From assembly GCA_021772075.1 (NCBI GenBank), contig JAETNQ010000032.1:1-47864 (forward strand): a stretch of 47,864 bases of DNA, read 5' to 3'. Made by a program: the position numbers and the translations under genes. Within the stretch, counting starts at the first letter, position 1. Each line of letters starts with the position of its first letter. The notes below the pieces were generated by a model. The model saw only the letters and a list, made by a program, of their open reading frames with translations. It searched no databases and had not been told where the DNA came from. This document shows, piece by piece, positions 33,652 to 42,540 of this stretch. The DNA is from Lachnospiraceae bacterium (GTDB taxonomy: Bacteria; Bacillota; Clostridia; Lachnospirales; Lachnospiraceae).

Positions 33652-35820
33652 TTATTTGTCTTCCGTCGTCTTAAAAACCGTCAAAGCCCCTTCTAATTCC
33701 GCCATTTTCGCTTTCAGTTCCGCACTCGCCTGTTTCAGCGATTCCACCACATCCATCTGCTTCTGGGAAATATTGTATACTTCCCCCGAGGCGGTGGCCG
33801 TTTCTTCCGACACGGCCGAAATGCTGCTCACCGCATCCAGCGTATCCTTCCTCTGGCTGTCGATGCTTTCAATGTCTCCCGCTATCTGCCGGATAGCATC
33901 CAGCATCTGTCCTGTGCTTTCCGCAATATTGCGGAAGTCTTCCGTCGTATGCTTTACCAAAAGCGCCTGTTCCCCTACAATTTCTCCGGCTCTCTCCGCC
34001 GTGGAAACCGCATCCCCTGTCTGTTTCACAATCTCTTCCACTACCTTGCTGATCTCGCTGGCCGCTTCGCTGGAACCGTCGGCAAGTTTTCGGATGGCTT
34101 CCGCCACTACTGCAAATCCCTTTCCTGCCTCTCCGGCTCTTGCCGCCTCTATGGATGCATTCAGTGACAGCAGATTAGTTTCTTCCGCGATATCATTAAT
34201 AGTTTCCACAAATTCACCAATGACCATGGATTTTCTTGCCAGTTCTTCAATATCCACTTTTACCTTATCCGTCACTTCTATCGTCGCTTCGGTTTTCCCC
34301 GACAGAGCTTCCATCGTCTCGATGCTTTTCTCCACAATCTCCTTTGTCGATTCCGAACCATGCGCAGCCTGTTCGATGCTGCTGCCGATTTCTTCTATCT
34401 TTTTAGAAAGGGAATCCATTTGGTTCAGGCAGTCTCCCGCATCCGAAGCCTGCAATGATACTCCTTTGTCGATCTCCGCCAAAGTCATCTTAATTCCCTG
34501 GGACGACTCTTCAATCCTTGCAGACACTTCTTCCACGCCAAACGCCGCATTTTTTACCAGCATAGCGATCCCTTCCACTTGCTGGATCAATCCCTTCATA
34601 TTCGTAATTACATTCATAATATATTGGGACAGCACGCTGAACTCGCTCCTGCCCTTCGTTTTCAAACGCACAGTCAAATCACCGTCCGCCGCTTTCTTCA
34701 GCCTCTTGATAATCCCGCCCATGCTGGCGCTGATATTCAGCGAAATCAAAAGCCCGATGATGACTGCGACGATACATGCCACAACTACCAGGACCACCGT
34801 GATTCTCTTGATGGACTCAGCGCCTTTGGTCACATGCCGCAAAGGCACCAGATATCCCAGAACCACCCCTGTTTTTTCGCTTTTCGCAAAAGTATAAAAA
34901 TATTTCTGCCCATTCAGCGTTATATATTCTGTCCCCGCCATTTCTTCCGCCTCAAGGCAGTTCCGAAAAAATTCCTGTTCGTAAAATTGGAATTCTTTTG
35001 TAATTTCCCCATCCTTGACTACCAGCTCCCTGCCGTCCGCTGTCACGAACCCAAGAATAGAGCCGTCCGAAGTATCTATTGCAGACAAGCTTTCCGTGAC
35101 CGCTTCTTTGCTGATGTCCACTACATAAACCGCCGCCCTGTTCGGAAATGCGCTCATATAAGATATCACATAATCCTCCGGGTTATAGCCCGTCATCTCA
35201 TCCATCTGCGGATGGCTCCCCACCCAGGGGACTGCCCGTCCCAGCCAGTCCGCCATATTTTTTTCATATACGATCCTTTGCCCTTCTTCCGTTTCAGCCC
35301 ATTCCTCGTAATAGCCTTCCGCGCTCTGGTTCGAGGATTCCAGTGTACTCATCACTTTGCTCCCGCTTTTCGGAATAATATAAATGGCGTTAATTAATTC
35401 ATTGGATTTCTGCCTTACTTTAATATTAGATGCATTTTTTCTGTATACAGAAGAAGCCTTGGAAAGATCCTTTTTAAACAAGCCATTTGCCAGGCTTTGG
35501 AGTTCCGTGTCCAGCCGCATCTGCATCGCCTCCGCGCTGACCATGGACATGCCGAAATCCAAGTACTTCATCTGTGTCTCGATAGAAGTCCTGGCCGATT
35601 CCTCAAAGTTGGAAACCATTCCCTCCTCTGCCTTCCGGGAAGAAATAACTCCTACTAATATGACAAAAAATACTGGAACCAAAAAACCGACCAACAACTG
35701 TACTTTCATATTCAAATTCAGCTGAAAATCCATTTCTTTCCTTTTTGTTTTTTTCCTGATCCCGGTTTCTCTTTTTGCCTTTACACTGAAGGATTTCTTC
35801 TTTCCTGCTGTCGTTCTCAT
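33652..35820 (-). CDS. Methyl-accepting chemotaxis protein
   Basis: 722 residues. A basic 30-residue cytoplasmic start, transmembrane helix about 41-60, a large extracytoplasmic sensor about 61-340 (Cache-like in layout), a second helix about 345-370, HAMP, and a signalling domain whose tip is [20 protein letters not shown] with [22 protein letters not shown] precedes ATG 35820. It starts 33 bp after the RpiR gene with no terminator between. A TGCTATAAT extended -10 element (35845-35853) has a poor -35, so both cotranscription with the nan genes and separate initiation are possible. Ligand unknown; sialic acid or a breakdown product fits the context. Confidence 0.93.
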   Translation of the reverse strand: MRTTAGKKKSFSVKAKRETGIRKKTKRKEMDFQLNLNMKVQLLVGFLVPVFFVILVGVISSRKAEEGMVSNFEESARTSIETQMKYLDFGMSMVSAEAMQMRLDTELQSLANGLFKKDLSKASSVYRKNASNIKVRQKSNELINAIYIIPKSGSKVMSTLESSNQSAEGYYEEWAETEEGQRIVYEKNMADWLGRAVPWVGSHPQMDEMTGYNPEDYVISYMSAFPNRAAVYVVDISKEAVTESLSAIDTSDGSILGFVTADGRELVVKDGEITKEFQFYEQEFFRNCLEAEEMAGTEYITLNGQKYFYTFAKSEKTGVVLGYLVPLRHVTKGAESIKRITVVLVVVACIVAVIIGLLISLNISASMGGIIKRLKKAADGDLTVRLKTKGRSEFSVLSQYIMNVITNMKGLIQQVEGIAMLVKNAAFGVEEVSARIEESSQGIKMTLAEIDKGVSLQASDAGDCLNQMDSLSKKIEEIGSSIEQAAHGSESTKEIVEKSIETMEALSGKTEATIEVTDKVKVDIEELARKSMVIGEFVETINDIAEETNLLSLNASIEAARAGEAGKGFAVVAEAIRKLADGSSEAASEISKVVEEIVKQTGDAVSTAERAGEIVGEQALLVKHTTEDFRNIAESTGQMLDAIRQIAGDIESIDSQRKDTLDAVSSISAVSEETATASGEVYNISQKQMDVVESLKQASAELKAKMAELEGALTVFKTTEDK

Positions 35821-35853
35821 GGCTTATTCCTCCTATCCACGTCAATTATAGCA

Positions 35854-36714
35854 CTAATATAATTTTTCCACCACCGCTTTCGACGTTTTCTTATTATTTT
35901 CCCGGGAAATTGCCAGATTTCTTCTGTAATATTCTTGAAATAAAATATCAATAATATAAAGCTGACTCATTTTCACGCTCATGGATCCGCCCTCCAGCGG
36001 TCCTTCGTTTGCACCGCATGTCAAAAGAACATCCGTATAATTTGTAAGGGGGGATTTTAAGAAACGGGTAATCCCTATAATTTTCGCCCCAGCCTGACGG
36101 GCTATTTCCGCCACATATACGTTATCTTTCGTGGAGCCGGAATAAGATATAATGAAAATCAAATCATCCGAAGACGCCATGGATGCGGACATGGCCTGCA
36201 TATGGGGATCTCCGATACAGCTTACTTTATTCATGATCCGCAGGAATTTATTGCGCGCCTCCTGCGCCGTCAGCAGGCTGTCCCCAATGCCAAAAAAATA
36301 AATCCTTTTTGCCTTCTCTATCATATCCACCGTTTTCTCTATCGCTTCCACGTTTAATAACATCCGTGTCTCCCGCAAAGCATTGACATGCGTTTCCAAT
36401 ATGCCATCCAGCATGCAGGAAAGCGCATCCATTCCCTCTGACTGCTCTTCCCCCGGCTTTTCTGCCGTCTCGCCTGCTGTAAAGCTCAAGGAAAGCTTCA
36501 TTTTAAATTCCTGATATCCTTTTGCCCCCACCGCCCGGCAAAAGCGATGCACACTGGCATCCGCCACATCACAAGCATCCGCCAGATCGGTAATGGACAT
36601 AAAAAGAACTGCATTAGCATTCTCCACCACGTAATCGGCAATCTTTTTTTCCGTTTTCGTAAATTGGTTATATAGTAATTGAATATCTAGTAGTAAACTG
36701 GATGATGACACCAT
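35854..36714 (-). CDS. RpiR-family regulator with SIS domain, putative sialic-acid regulator
   Basis: 286 residues from ATG 36714, with GGGAGG just upstream; the earlier TTG is unlikely. The N-terminal HTH is MSITDLADACDVADASVHRF followed by AVGAKGYQEFKMKL. The C-terminal SIS sugar-binding domain is about 115-260 (IYFFGIGDSLLTAQEARNKF, and IIFIISYSGSTKDNVYVAEI). RpiR regulators of nan genes bind sugar phosphates such as ManNAc-6-P. Placed after nanA with no strong terminator between. Confidence 0.85.
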   Translation of the reverse strand: MVSSSSLLLDIQLLYNQFTKTEKKIADYVVENANAVLFMSITDLADACDVADASVHRFCRAVGAKGYQEFKMKLSLSFTAGETAEKPGEEQSEGMDALSCMLDGILETHVNALRETRMLLNVEAIEKTVDMIEKAKRIYFFGIGDSLLTAQEARNKFLRIMNKVSCIGDPHMQAMSASMASSDDLIFIISYSGSTKDNVYVAEIARQAGAKIIGITRFLKSPLTNYTDVLLTCGANEGPLEGGSMSVKMSQLYIIDILFQEYYRRNLAISRENNKKTSKAVVEKLY

Positions 36715-36768
36715 ATTCCTCCCTTTTGCCGCACCTGAATACAAGAGAACCTCCGCGTATCACAGAAA

Positions 36769-36791
36769 GAGACATGGGCAAGCCATGTCTC
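36769..36791 (-). terminator. Weak terminator or stabilising hairpin after nanA
   Basis: On the minus strand GAGACATGG (36791-36783) pairs with CCATGTCTC (36777-36769), 9 bp, followed only by TTTC. It lies between nanA and the RpiR gene and may lower expression of the downstream genes. Confidence 0.5.
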
Positions 36792-36801
36792 CTATGTCAG
36801 G

Positions 36802-37707
36802 TTAGCAATATTTCTTCACTGCGTCCGCAATCATCTTTGCGCATTCCTGCACGATTCCTTTATCCGCTTCCACTAATTCTGCAAGAGGCGCCCTGACACT
36901 TCCCACGTCAGGCCCTCCTTGGATACGGATAATTTCCTTGATTGCAGCATACATATTTCCATGCGTGGAACACATCTTATATATAATCCTGCATATATCG
37001 TTCTGGACTATTCTTGCATCCTCTGCTTTTCCTTCATAAAAAAGCTCTCTCGCCTTAATAAACAATTCCGGCATAGCCGCATATGTGCCGCCGATCCCTC
37101 CTACGGCTCCCGCTGCAAGCCCCGAAACAAACTGTTCATCCGGTCCGTTAAACACAATCACATCCTCGTCCCGGAACATCTGGATATCCTGTACGGGCAT
37201 GGAAGAATTCTTTACTCCGATCACCCTCGGATTCTTCTTCATCTCCTTCAGCAGCGACACTGTCAAAGCCACCCCGGCCAGCTGCGGAATATTATAAATA
37301 ATAAAATCCGTATCCGGCGCCGCAGAAGAAATATCATTCCAGTACTTCGCAATCGCATGTTCCGGCAAATGGAAATAAATCGGCGGAATAGAAGCAATCG
37401 CATCTACTCCCAGGCTCTGCGCATGTGCCGCCAGTTCCATGCTGTCCGCCGTATTATTGCAGGCAACGTGGGCGATCACCGTCACTTTTCCTTTCGCCTC
37501 TTCCATTACATTTTCCAGCGTCAGTTTCCGTTCCGTTACGCTCTGATAAATACATTCTCCCGAAGAGCCGCCTACATAAAGCCCGGTGACTCCTTTTTCT
37601 ATCAAATATTTTGCAAGAGCCCGCACCCGTTCCGGGGAAACTTTCCCTTCCTCATCATAGCAGGCATAAAATGCCGGAATAACCCCCTGATATTTTTTTA
37701 TATCCAT
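36802..37707 (-). CDS. nanA: N-acetylneuraminate lyase
   Basis: 301 residues from ATG 37707, with AGGAGG upstream; the ATG at 37737 would overlap that site. DapA-type barrel: GLYVGGSSGECIYQSVTERK, then IIYNIPQLAGVALTV (catalytic Tyr) and VIGVKNSSMPVQDIQMF (Schiff-base Lys). It splits N-acetylneuraminate to N-acetylmannosamine and pyruvate in the cytoplasm. The length fits the family. With nanE and a ROK kinase on the divergent transcript, the full route to GlcNAc-6-P is present. Confidence 0.92.
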   Translation of the reverse strand: MDIKKYQGVIPAFYACYDEEGKVSPERVRALAKYLIEKGVTGLYVGGSSGECIYQSVTERKLTLENVMEEAKGKVTVIAHVACNNTADSMELAAHAQSLGVDAIASIPPIYFHLPEHAIAKYWNDISSAAPDTDFIIYNIPQLAGVALTVSLLKEMKKNPRVIGVKNSSMPVQDIQMFRDEDVIVFNGPDEQFVSGLAAGAVGGIGGTYAAMPELFIKARELFYEGKAEDARIVQNDICRIIYKMCSTHGNMYAAIKEIIRIQGGPDVGSVRAPLAELVEADKGIVQECAKMIADAVKKYC

Positions 37708-37743
37708 AATAACCAATCCTCCTCCTACCTTTGCCATGAACCT

Positions 37744-37801
37744 AAATTGCTAAAGCTTAAATTGCTAAAGCTTAAATTGCTAAAGCTTAAATTGCTAAAG
37801 C
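37744..37801. repeat. 15-bp tandem repeat, four units
   Basis: Three full units of AAATTGCTAAAGCTT plus a 13-base fourth unit between nanA and the downstream end of the permease gene. The last unit ends as AATTGCT-AA-AGCAATT, a 7-bp hairpin. No open reading frame with a start uses it. Possibly variable in copy number. Confidence 0.9.
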
Positions 37802-37821
37802 AATTAGAAGTTCTGCTCACA

Positions 37822-38655
37822 CTATCCTTTGACCGCTCCCATGGTAATACCCTGTGTAAAATATTTCTGGAACAACAGGAATATTGTAATAATAGGAATA
37901 GCGCCAAGTGCCGCACCGGCCATAATCAATCCGAAGTCATTGGACATTTCTGCCTGCAGCTTGGCAATACCAAGAGCGATCGTCAGGTTCTTGCTGGAAT
38001 TCAGCATGACCAACTGCAGGAAATAATCATTCCATGTCGTAATAAAAGTGAAAATCGCCAAGGCTCCGATGCCGGGTTTTACAATCGGCAGCACAATGGT
38101 CAGAAACGTCTGTATCTCCCCGGCGCCGTCAATCCTTACTGCCTCAAGCATTTCCGTCGGAATCGTCTCCGAAAACTGTTTCATAAGGAATACACCGAAA
38201 GGCCAGCCGACAGTAGGCAGGATTACCGCCCAAACGCTGTCATGCAGTCCTAAAAACGACATTTCTTTCAACAGAGGGACAAGAACCACCTGCTTCGGCA
38301 GCGCCATAGCGCACACCAAAAAGGTAAACAACATTCCTCTTCCCACAAATCTCTTTTTCGCCAACGCATAACCCGCCATCGCTGCCGTAATACAAGTCAG
38401 AGCCATGGACATAAGCGCAATAAATATGCTATTAAACAGCCATTGCATCGCCGGCTTGTCAAAAAGCCTTACATAGTTATCCGTCGTAGGATTCTTAGGA
38501 AACCATTCCGGTATCGCCGCATTGATCGCCGCCGCATCTTTAAAGGATCCCGTTACGATCCAATACACCGGGAAAATAAATAAGACAGCCAGAATAATCA
38601 TAATAATCATTACGATCACATCATAAGCAGTTGTATGTTTTACTCCACTATTCAT
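37822..38655 (-). CDS. ABC sugar transporter permease, MalG type
   Basis: 277 residues with six membrane helices. It has the permease EAA-type loop: EAVRIDGAGEIQTFLTIVLP near residue 185. First helix about 11-35 (VIVMIIMIILAVLFIFPVYW). CUT1-family inner-membrane component. It partners the MalF-type protein encoded just upstream and the lipoprotein. The ATPase is not in this window, as is common for CUT1 systems sharing MsmK. Probably imports sialic acid or a sialoside. Confidence 0.9.
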   Translation of the reverse strand: MNSGVKHTTAYDVIVMIIMIILAVLFIFPVYWIVTGSFKDAAAINAAIPEWFPKNPTTDNYVRLFDKPAMQWLFNSIFIALMSMALTCITAAMAGYALAKKRFVGRGMLFTFLVCAMALPKQVVLVPLLKEMSFLGLHDSVWAVILPTVGWPFGVFLMKQFSETIPTEMLEAVRIDGAGEIQTFLTIVLPIVKPGIGALAIFTFITTWNDYFLQLVMLNSSKNLTIALGIAKLQAEMSNDFGLIMAGAALGAIPIITIFLLFQKYFTQGITMGAVKG

Positions 38656-38670
38656 TATTTATTCACCCCC

Positions 38671-39579
38671 CTAATCTACGCTTCCTGATTTGGTTACTTT
38701 AAACTGCAGCGCGGAGAAGATCGCAATGACCGCCGCAAGGAAGATTCCCATTGCATTGCCATATCCATAACGATTCAGTTTAAATGCTTCATAATAGATA
38801 TAATACATGATCGTATCCGTAGAATGCTTCGGCCCGCCCGATGTCAACAACTGGATCAACGCAAAACACTGGAAAGAGTTGATCGTTGTAATAACCAAAA
38901 CGTACAATGTGGTCGGCATAATGGAAGGCCATTTGATCTTCCAGAAAGTCTGCACATCGGTCGCCCCGTCCACTTCCGCCGCCTCTACCAGAGAGGGATC
39001 TACATTACCCAAAGCGGCAATATAAAGCACAATCGGCTGTCCGATGGACGTAGTAAACAGAATAAGGATAATACACCAGATAGCCGTTTTTTCATCTCCC
39101 AGCCAGCTGACATTCTGGTCGATCGCGCCTACGCCGGACAGGATCGTATTAAAAAGTCCCGTATATTTATTAAACATCCATTTCCATACTACCGCGACCG
39201 CAACCGTACCGGTAACGACGGGCAGATAAAAGATACAACGGAAAAAGGATCTGGTAACTGCATGCATCCTATAAATTGATGAGCCCACCCATAATGAAAA
39301 TATTGTTACCGTAGGAACTGCTACGACAACGATAAGCACTGTATTCCAAAATGCGCGCCGGAAAATTTTATCCTGGAACATTTCCACATAATTTCCAATC
39401 CCCACAAATTTGAAATCGCTCATTGTATAATTAAAAAAGCTGGTAAAGAGGCACATAAACATAGGAATAATGACAAAACCCACAAAGAAAAACAAACTTG
39501 GAAGAAGAAACAAATAAGCAGACCTGGTCTCACGCATAACCAGTACTTTGCTTCGTGTCGTCATATTTTTTTTCCTCAT
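38671..39579 (-). CDS. ABC sugar transporter permease, MalF type
   Basis: 302 residues from ATG 39579, with AGGAAGG at good distance; the longer frame has no ribosome binding site. Six membrane helices, the first about 20-40 (YLFLLPSLFFFVGFVIIPMF). EAA loop VEAAEVDGATDVQTFWKIKW near residue 210. Forms the heterodimer with the MalG-type permease. Its expression is likely lower than the lipoprotein's because of the terminator between them. Confidence 0.9.
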   Translation of the reverse strand: MRKKNMTTRSKVLVMRETRSAYLFLLPSLFFFVGFVIIPMFMCLFTSFFNYTMSDFKFVGIGNYVEMFQDKIFRRAFWNTVLIVVVAVPTVTIFSLWVGSSIYRMHAVTRSFFRCIFYLPVVTGTVAVAVVWKWMFNKYTGLFNTILSGVGAIDQNVSWLGDEKTAIWCIILILFTTSIGQPIVLYIAALGNVDPSLVEAAEVDGATDVQTFWKIKWPSIMPTTLYVLVITTINSFQCFALIQLLTSGGPKHSTDTIMYYIYYEAFKLNRYGYGNAMGIFLAAVIAIFSALQFKVTKSGSVD

Positions 39580-39609
39580 ATCAACATTCCTTCCTGAACT
39601 AATCTTGTG

Positions 39610-39654
39610 AAAAAGACTGCTGCACCTCTGATTTTCCAATCATTGGTGCAACAG
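39610..39654 (-). terminator. Leaky terminator between binding protein and permease genes
   Basis: On the minus strand CTGTTGCACC (39654-39645) pairs with GGTGCAGCAG (39626-39617), with an inner TGATT/AATCA stem, then TTTTT at 39614-39610. It lies in the 115-bp gap and would leave more binding-protein mRNA than permease mRNA. Confidence 0.8.
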
Positions 39655-39694
39655 CCCCTATGAAATATCAGCCAACTAAAACCTGACTATCTTT

Positions 39695-41107
39695 TTAGTT
39701 TGCAGAAGCGTCTGCTGTAGCTGTGTTGCATGTCTCTACATAAGCATCTGCCGCTGCCTGAACATCTTCGCCGTCAAAGATCTGCTGAAGCATATTCCAC
39801 CATGCGGTACGCTGCTCTGCCCAGCCCAGCGTTACATTATAGTAATCGCCCAGCCACTGCTGGAAGCTTGCATACATTTCCATACGTTCTTCATCTTCTG
39901 TTCCTGCATAAATGTTGCCATAAGAGGAACGTACCGGGAAGAAGCCTGTATTTGCTATACTGATCGGCCCCTGTGTAGCATCATCGCAAATGAATTCAAT
40001 AAAGATCTTGGATGCTGCAATCTTATCCGCATCGCCGTTATCAAAGATACCGAATCCCCAGATACCGCCGCAAAGTTCAGGCGTTCCGCTCTCGGAAGGG
40101 AAAGCTACCGGATAAGGAGTAAATGCTGTTTCTGCCGCATATGTCAGCTGGTTTGCCGCATTCCAGCAGAAGCTCATTGCGATTGTTTCATTTGCAAATA
40201 ACTGGATTTCATCGGATGCAACCGCGCCTGCATCATAGCTTAACAGTCCTGCATTGCACCAGTCAACCAGCTGCTGCAAGCCCTTAACGCCCGCTTCGCT
40301 GTTCATCGTCCACTCTGTGTGATCCGCATTTGTAAAGTCTGCATTGTAAAGATTCATAGCTAATGCACGGGTACCCTGATCGCCGCCCTGGCCGCCGCAA
40401 TATACAACGCCGGTGGTATCAACGCCGTAATCCTTCAATGCCTGTAAAGCTTTTTCAAAGTTCTCGGTCGTCCATGTACGGTCGTCATTTATGTACTGCA
40501 TAGCATCCGCCGCTTCAAATAATTCCTTATTGATCGCCATTGTATGAGTCGTCATGCAAAGGGGATATTCATAATAAGCGCCGCTCCCTGATTTACAAGC
40601 TGCAACTACTGCTTCGCTGGTTGCGGAGATGTCCGCCAGCGCTTCCTCATCCCAAAGATCCGTAAGGTCAACCATCTTGCCCTTTGCGCCCCAGTTGCTT
40701 ACCAGACGCTCCGGTCCTTCCATAATAACGTCAGGCGTAGTTCCCGCCTCGATCGCTGCCGTCACCTGGTCATCGCCGGACTGGTAATCCAAATATTCTA
40801 CCGATACATGAATATCCGGATATACTGCGTTAAATGCTGTAATAAATCCATCCACTGTCGCCGAATCGCCGAACTTGCCGATCGGATATGTCCATAAAGT
40901 AATATCCGCCGCTACGCTTTCTGCCGCCGGAGCTTCTTCTGCGGGAGCCGCCTCTTCAGCAGGCGCTGCTTCTTCTGCCGGAGCCGCCTCCTCTGTAGGA
41001 GCCGCTTCTGCGGGAGCCGCTTCTTCTGCCGGAGCTGGTGAACTGCCGCATGCCGCCAATGAAAACGTCATGACGCCAGCCAAAAGTAATGCTACTAACT
41101 TTTTCAT
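39695..41107 (-). CDS. Sugar ABC transporter solute-binding lipoprotein
   Basis: 470 residues. Signal peptide with lipobox: LLLAGVMTFSLAACGSS, Cys at about 20. Residues 24-62 are a low-complexity Glu/Ala/Pro linker of repeated EEAAPAE. Then a family-1 extracellular solute-binding domain (ADITLWTYPIGKFGDSATVD, and YLDYQSGDDQVTAAIEAGTT). The linker lifts the domain from the membrane through the peptidoglycan. GAAGGAGG precedes the ATG. First gene of the minus-strand nan operon. Confidence 0.92.
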   Translation of the reverse strand: MKKLVALLLAGVMTFSLAACGSSPAPAEEAAPAEAAPTEEAAPAEEAAPAEEAAPAEEAPAAESVAADITLWTYPIGKFGDSATVDGFITAFNAVYPDIHVSVEYLDYQSGDDQVTAAIEAGTTPDVIMEGPERLVSNWGAKGKMVDLTDLWDEEALADISATSEAVVAACKSGSGAYYEYPLCMTTHTMAINKELFEAADAMQYINDDRTWTTENFEKALQALKDYGVDTTGVVYCGGQGGDQGTRALAMNLYNADFTNADHTEWTMNSEAGVKGLQQLVDWCNAGLLSYDAGAVASDEIQLFANETIAMSFCWNAANQLTYAAETAFTPYPVAFPSESGTPELCGGIWGFGIFDNGDADKIAASKIFIEFICDDATQGPISIANTGFFPVRSSYGNIYAGTEDEERMEMYASFQQWLGDYYNVTLGWAEQRTAWWNMLQQIFDGEDVQAAADAYVETCNTATADASAN

Positions 41108-41175
41108 TTCCTTTCCTCCTTCAAATTGTTGAAAATTATGAATTGCTTTCCATAGCTTAACCGCTATTTGTTAAA

Positions 41176-41204
41176 ATTGTACAATATACCTTCTCTGTTG
41201 TCAA
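41176..41204 (-). promoter_or_regulatory. Sigma-A promoter of the nan transport operon
   Basis: On the minus strand TTGACA (41204-41199), 17 bases, TACAAT (41181-41176). Confidence 0.8.
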
Positions 41205-41208
41205 TATA

Positions 41209-41250
41209 TTTCCAGGAAAAATTTTTTTAAATATTTTTTTTCCAGAAATT
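41209..41250. promoter_or_regulatory. Candidate operator pair between divergent nan promoters
   Basis: TTTCCAGGAAA (41209-41219, a perfect palindrome) and TTTCCAGAAATT (41239-41250) repeat with 30 bp between them, about three helical turns, in the divergent nan control region. The RpiR protein is the obvious candidate, but CcpA-type binding was not excluded. Confidence 0.45.
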
Positions 41251-41263
41251 TATTTTCATTTTA

Positions 41264-41292
41264 ATGACATAAAAAAGCGTATATGGTATAAT
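41264..41292 (+). promoter_or_regulatory. Sigma-A promoter of nanE operon
   Basis: ATGACA at 41264-41269 and TATAAT at 41287-41292 with 17-base spacing, about 30 bases upstream of the nanE ATG. Confidence 0.7.
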
Positions 41293-41323
41293 CAATAAAA
41301 AGTTATGAAAGGATCTGATTACG

Positions 41324-42022
41324 ATGAAACAAACTCTGGAAGAAATTTTAGCAGCAACCCGTCATTCCATTATCGTTTCCTGCCAGGCGCTTCCCAGCGA
41401 ACCCTTATATTGCGAAGAAATGTCGCTTATGCCTTTTATGGCGAAAGCCGCGCAGATGGCAGGCTGCAAATGTATCCGAACCAGCAGCGTAAGAGACGTG
41501 GAGGAAATCAAAAAAACAACCGGCCTGCCCGTCATCGGACTGATCAAGCGTACTTATGAAGGCTACGACGCGTACATTACGCCCACCATGAAGGAGATCG
41601 ACGAACTAGTCGCGGCGGAATCCGATATTGTCGCATTGGACTGCACAAACCGTACGCGGGGCGACGGAACTACCATTAATGAGTTTCTGGCGCAGATCCG
41701 GGAAAAATATCCGGATATCGCCCTGATGGCAGATGTTTCCACTTACGAAGAAGGCGTCAACGCATGGAAATGCGGCGTCAATCTGGTGGGAACCACTTTA
41801 AGCGGCTATACTCCATATTCCCCCAAAGTTGACGGCCCGGATTTCGAACTTGTTTCCCGGCTCGTCCAGACTGTGGAAATTCCCGTCATTGCCGAAGGGA
41901 AAGTACATTATCCTGATCAGGCGAAAAAAATGCTGGAACTCGGCGTCCATGCCGTAGTCGTGGGCGGCGCCATTACCAGACCCTTGGAAATCGCGCAGCG
42001 GTTTTATAAAGCCATCGAGTAG
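41324..42022 (+). CDS. nanE: N-acetylmannosamine-6-phosphate 2-epimerase
   Basis: 232 residues, a TIM barrel: KQTLEEILAATRHSIIVSCQ, TGLPVIGLIKRTYEGYDAYI, IVALDCTNRTRGDGTT and PVIAEGKVHYPDQAKKMLEL. It converts ManNAc-6-P to GlcNAc-6-P. The length equals the family's. AAAGGA lies before ATG 41324. First gene of the plus-strand nan transcript. Confidence 0.95.
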   Translation: MKQTLEEILAATRHSIIVSCQALPSEPLYCEEMSLMPFMAKAAQMAGCKCIRTSSVRDVEEIKKTTGLPVIGLIKRTYEGYDAYITPTMKEIDELVAAESDIVALDCTNRTRGDGTTINEFLAQIREKYPDIALMADVSTYEEGVNAWKCGVNLVGTTLSGYTPYSPKVDGPDFELVSRLVQTVEIPVIAEGKVHYPDQAKKMLELGVHAVVVGGAITRPLEIAQRFYKAIE

Positions 42023-42049
42023 CGGTCAGCATCGGAAAGGAGAACTGTT

Positions 42050-42499
42050 ATGGTTTATGATAAGCTTGCCAATATCGGCCGGTATAAGGGAATGAACAAG
42101 CATTTGGATACTGCCATCGACTATATTCTGGGCAGCGACCTTTCCTCCCTCCCTTTGGGCAGGACGGAACTGGACGGCGACAATGTGTATATAAATGTAA
42201 TGGAGGCTGAGGCCGGCCCCCTGGAAACAAGAAACTATGAAATTCACAAGAATTATATGGACATACAAATCGATCTTTCCGGCACCGAATCCATTCGGAC
42301 CGGAGATATGGAGGCCATGTCTATCGAAAGCTTTGATGCCGCATCGGATTTTGGCACAGTCCAATGTCCCGATCTGGCTTCCTGCACACTGGGACCCGGC
42401 AATTTTATCCTGTGCATGGCGGGCGAACCCCACAAACCCGGAATCGCCGTATCGGATGATATCCATTTGAAAAAATGTGTGTTTAAAGTACATATATGA
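42050..42499 (+). CDS. YhcH/YjgK/YiaL family protein, putative sialic-acid anomerase
   Basis: 149 residues, DUF386 family (NanQ/TabA). ETRNYEIHKNYMDIQIDLSG holds the E and H metal ligands; the other His is in GEPHKPGI near the end. E. coli NanQ speeds sialic-acid anomer change, and place in the nan operon supports this. GAAAGGAGAAC precedes ATG 42050. Confidence 0.85.
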   Translation: MVYDKLANIGRYKGMNKHLDTAIDYILGSDLSSLPLGRTELDGDNVYINVMEAEAGPLETRNYEIHKNYMDIQIDLSGTESIRTGDMEAMSIESFDAASDFGTVQCPDLASCTLGPGNFILCMAGEPHKPGIAVSDDIHLKKCVFKVHI

Positions 42500-42540
42500 T
42501 TTAAAAAATTTATCAGTCTGGAAAGGAGACGGTTCTTAGT

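Noticed and set aside
33467-34897. 476-codon plus-strand ORF opposite the chemoreceptor
   Set aside because: It is antisense to a clear MCP signalling domain. It has no ribosome binding site and is low-complexity Ser/Ala-rich.
37744-37801. CRISPR-like repeat array
   Set aside because: Units are directly adjacent with no spacers and only 15 bp long; no cas genes.
36919-38253. 444-codon plus-strand ORF opposite nanA and the permease
   Set aside because: Antisense to two well-supported genes and crossing the 15-bp repeat; composition is not protein-like.
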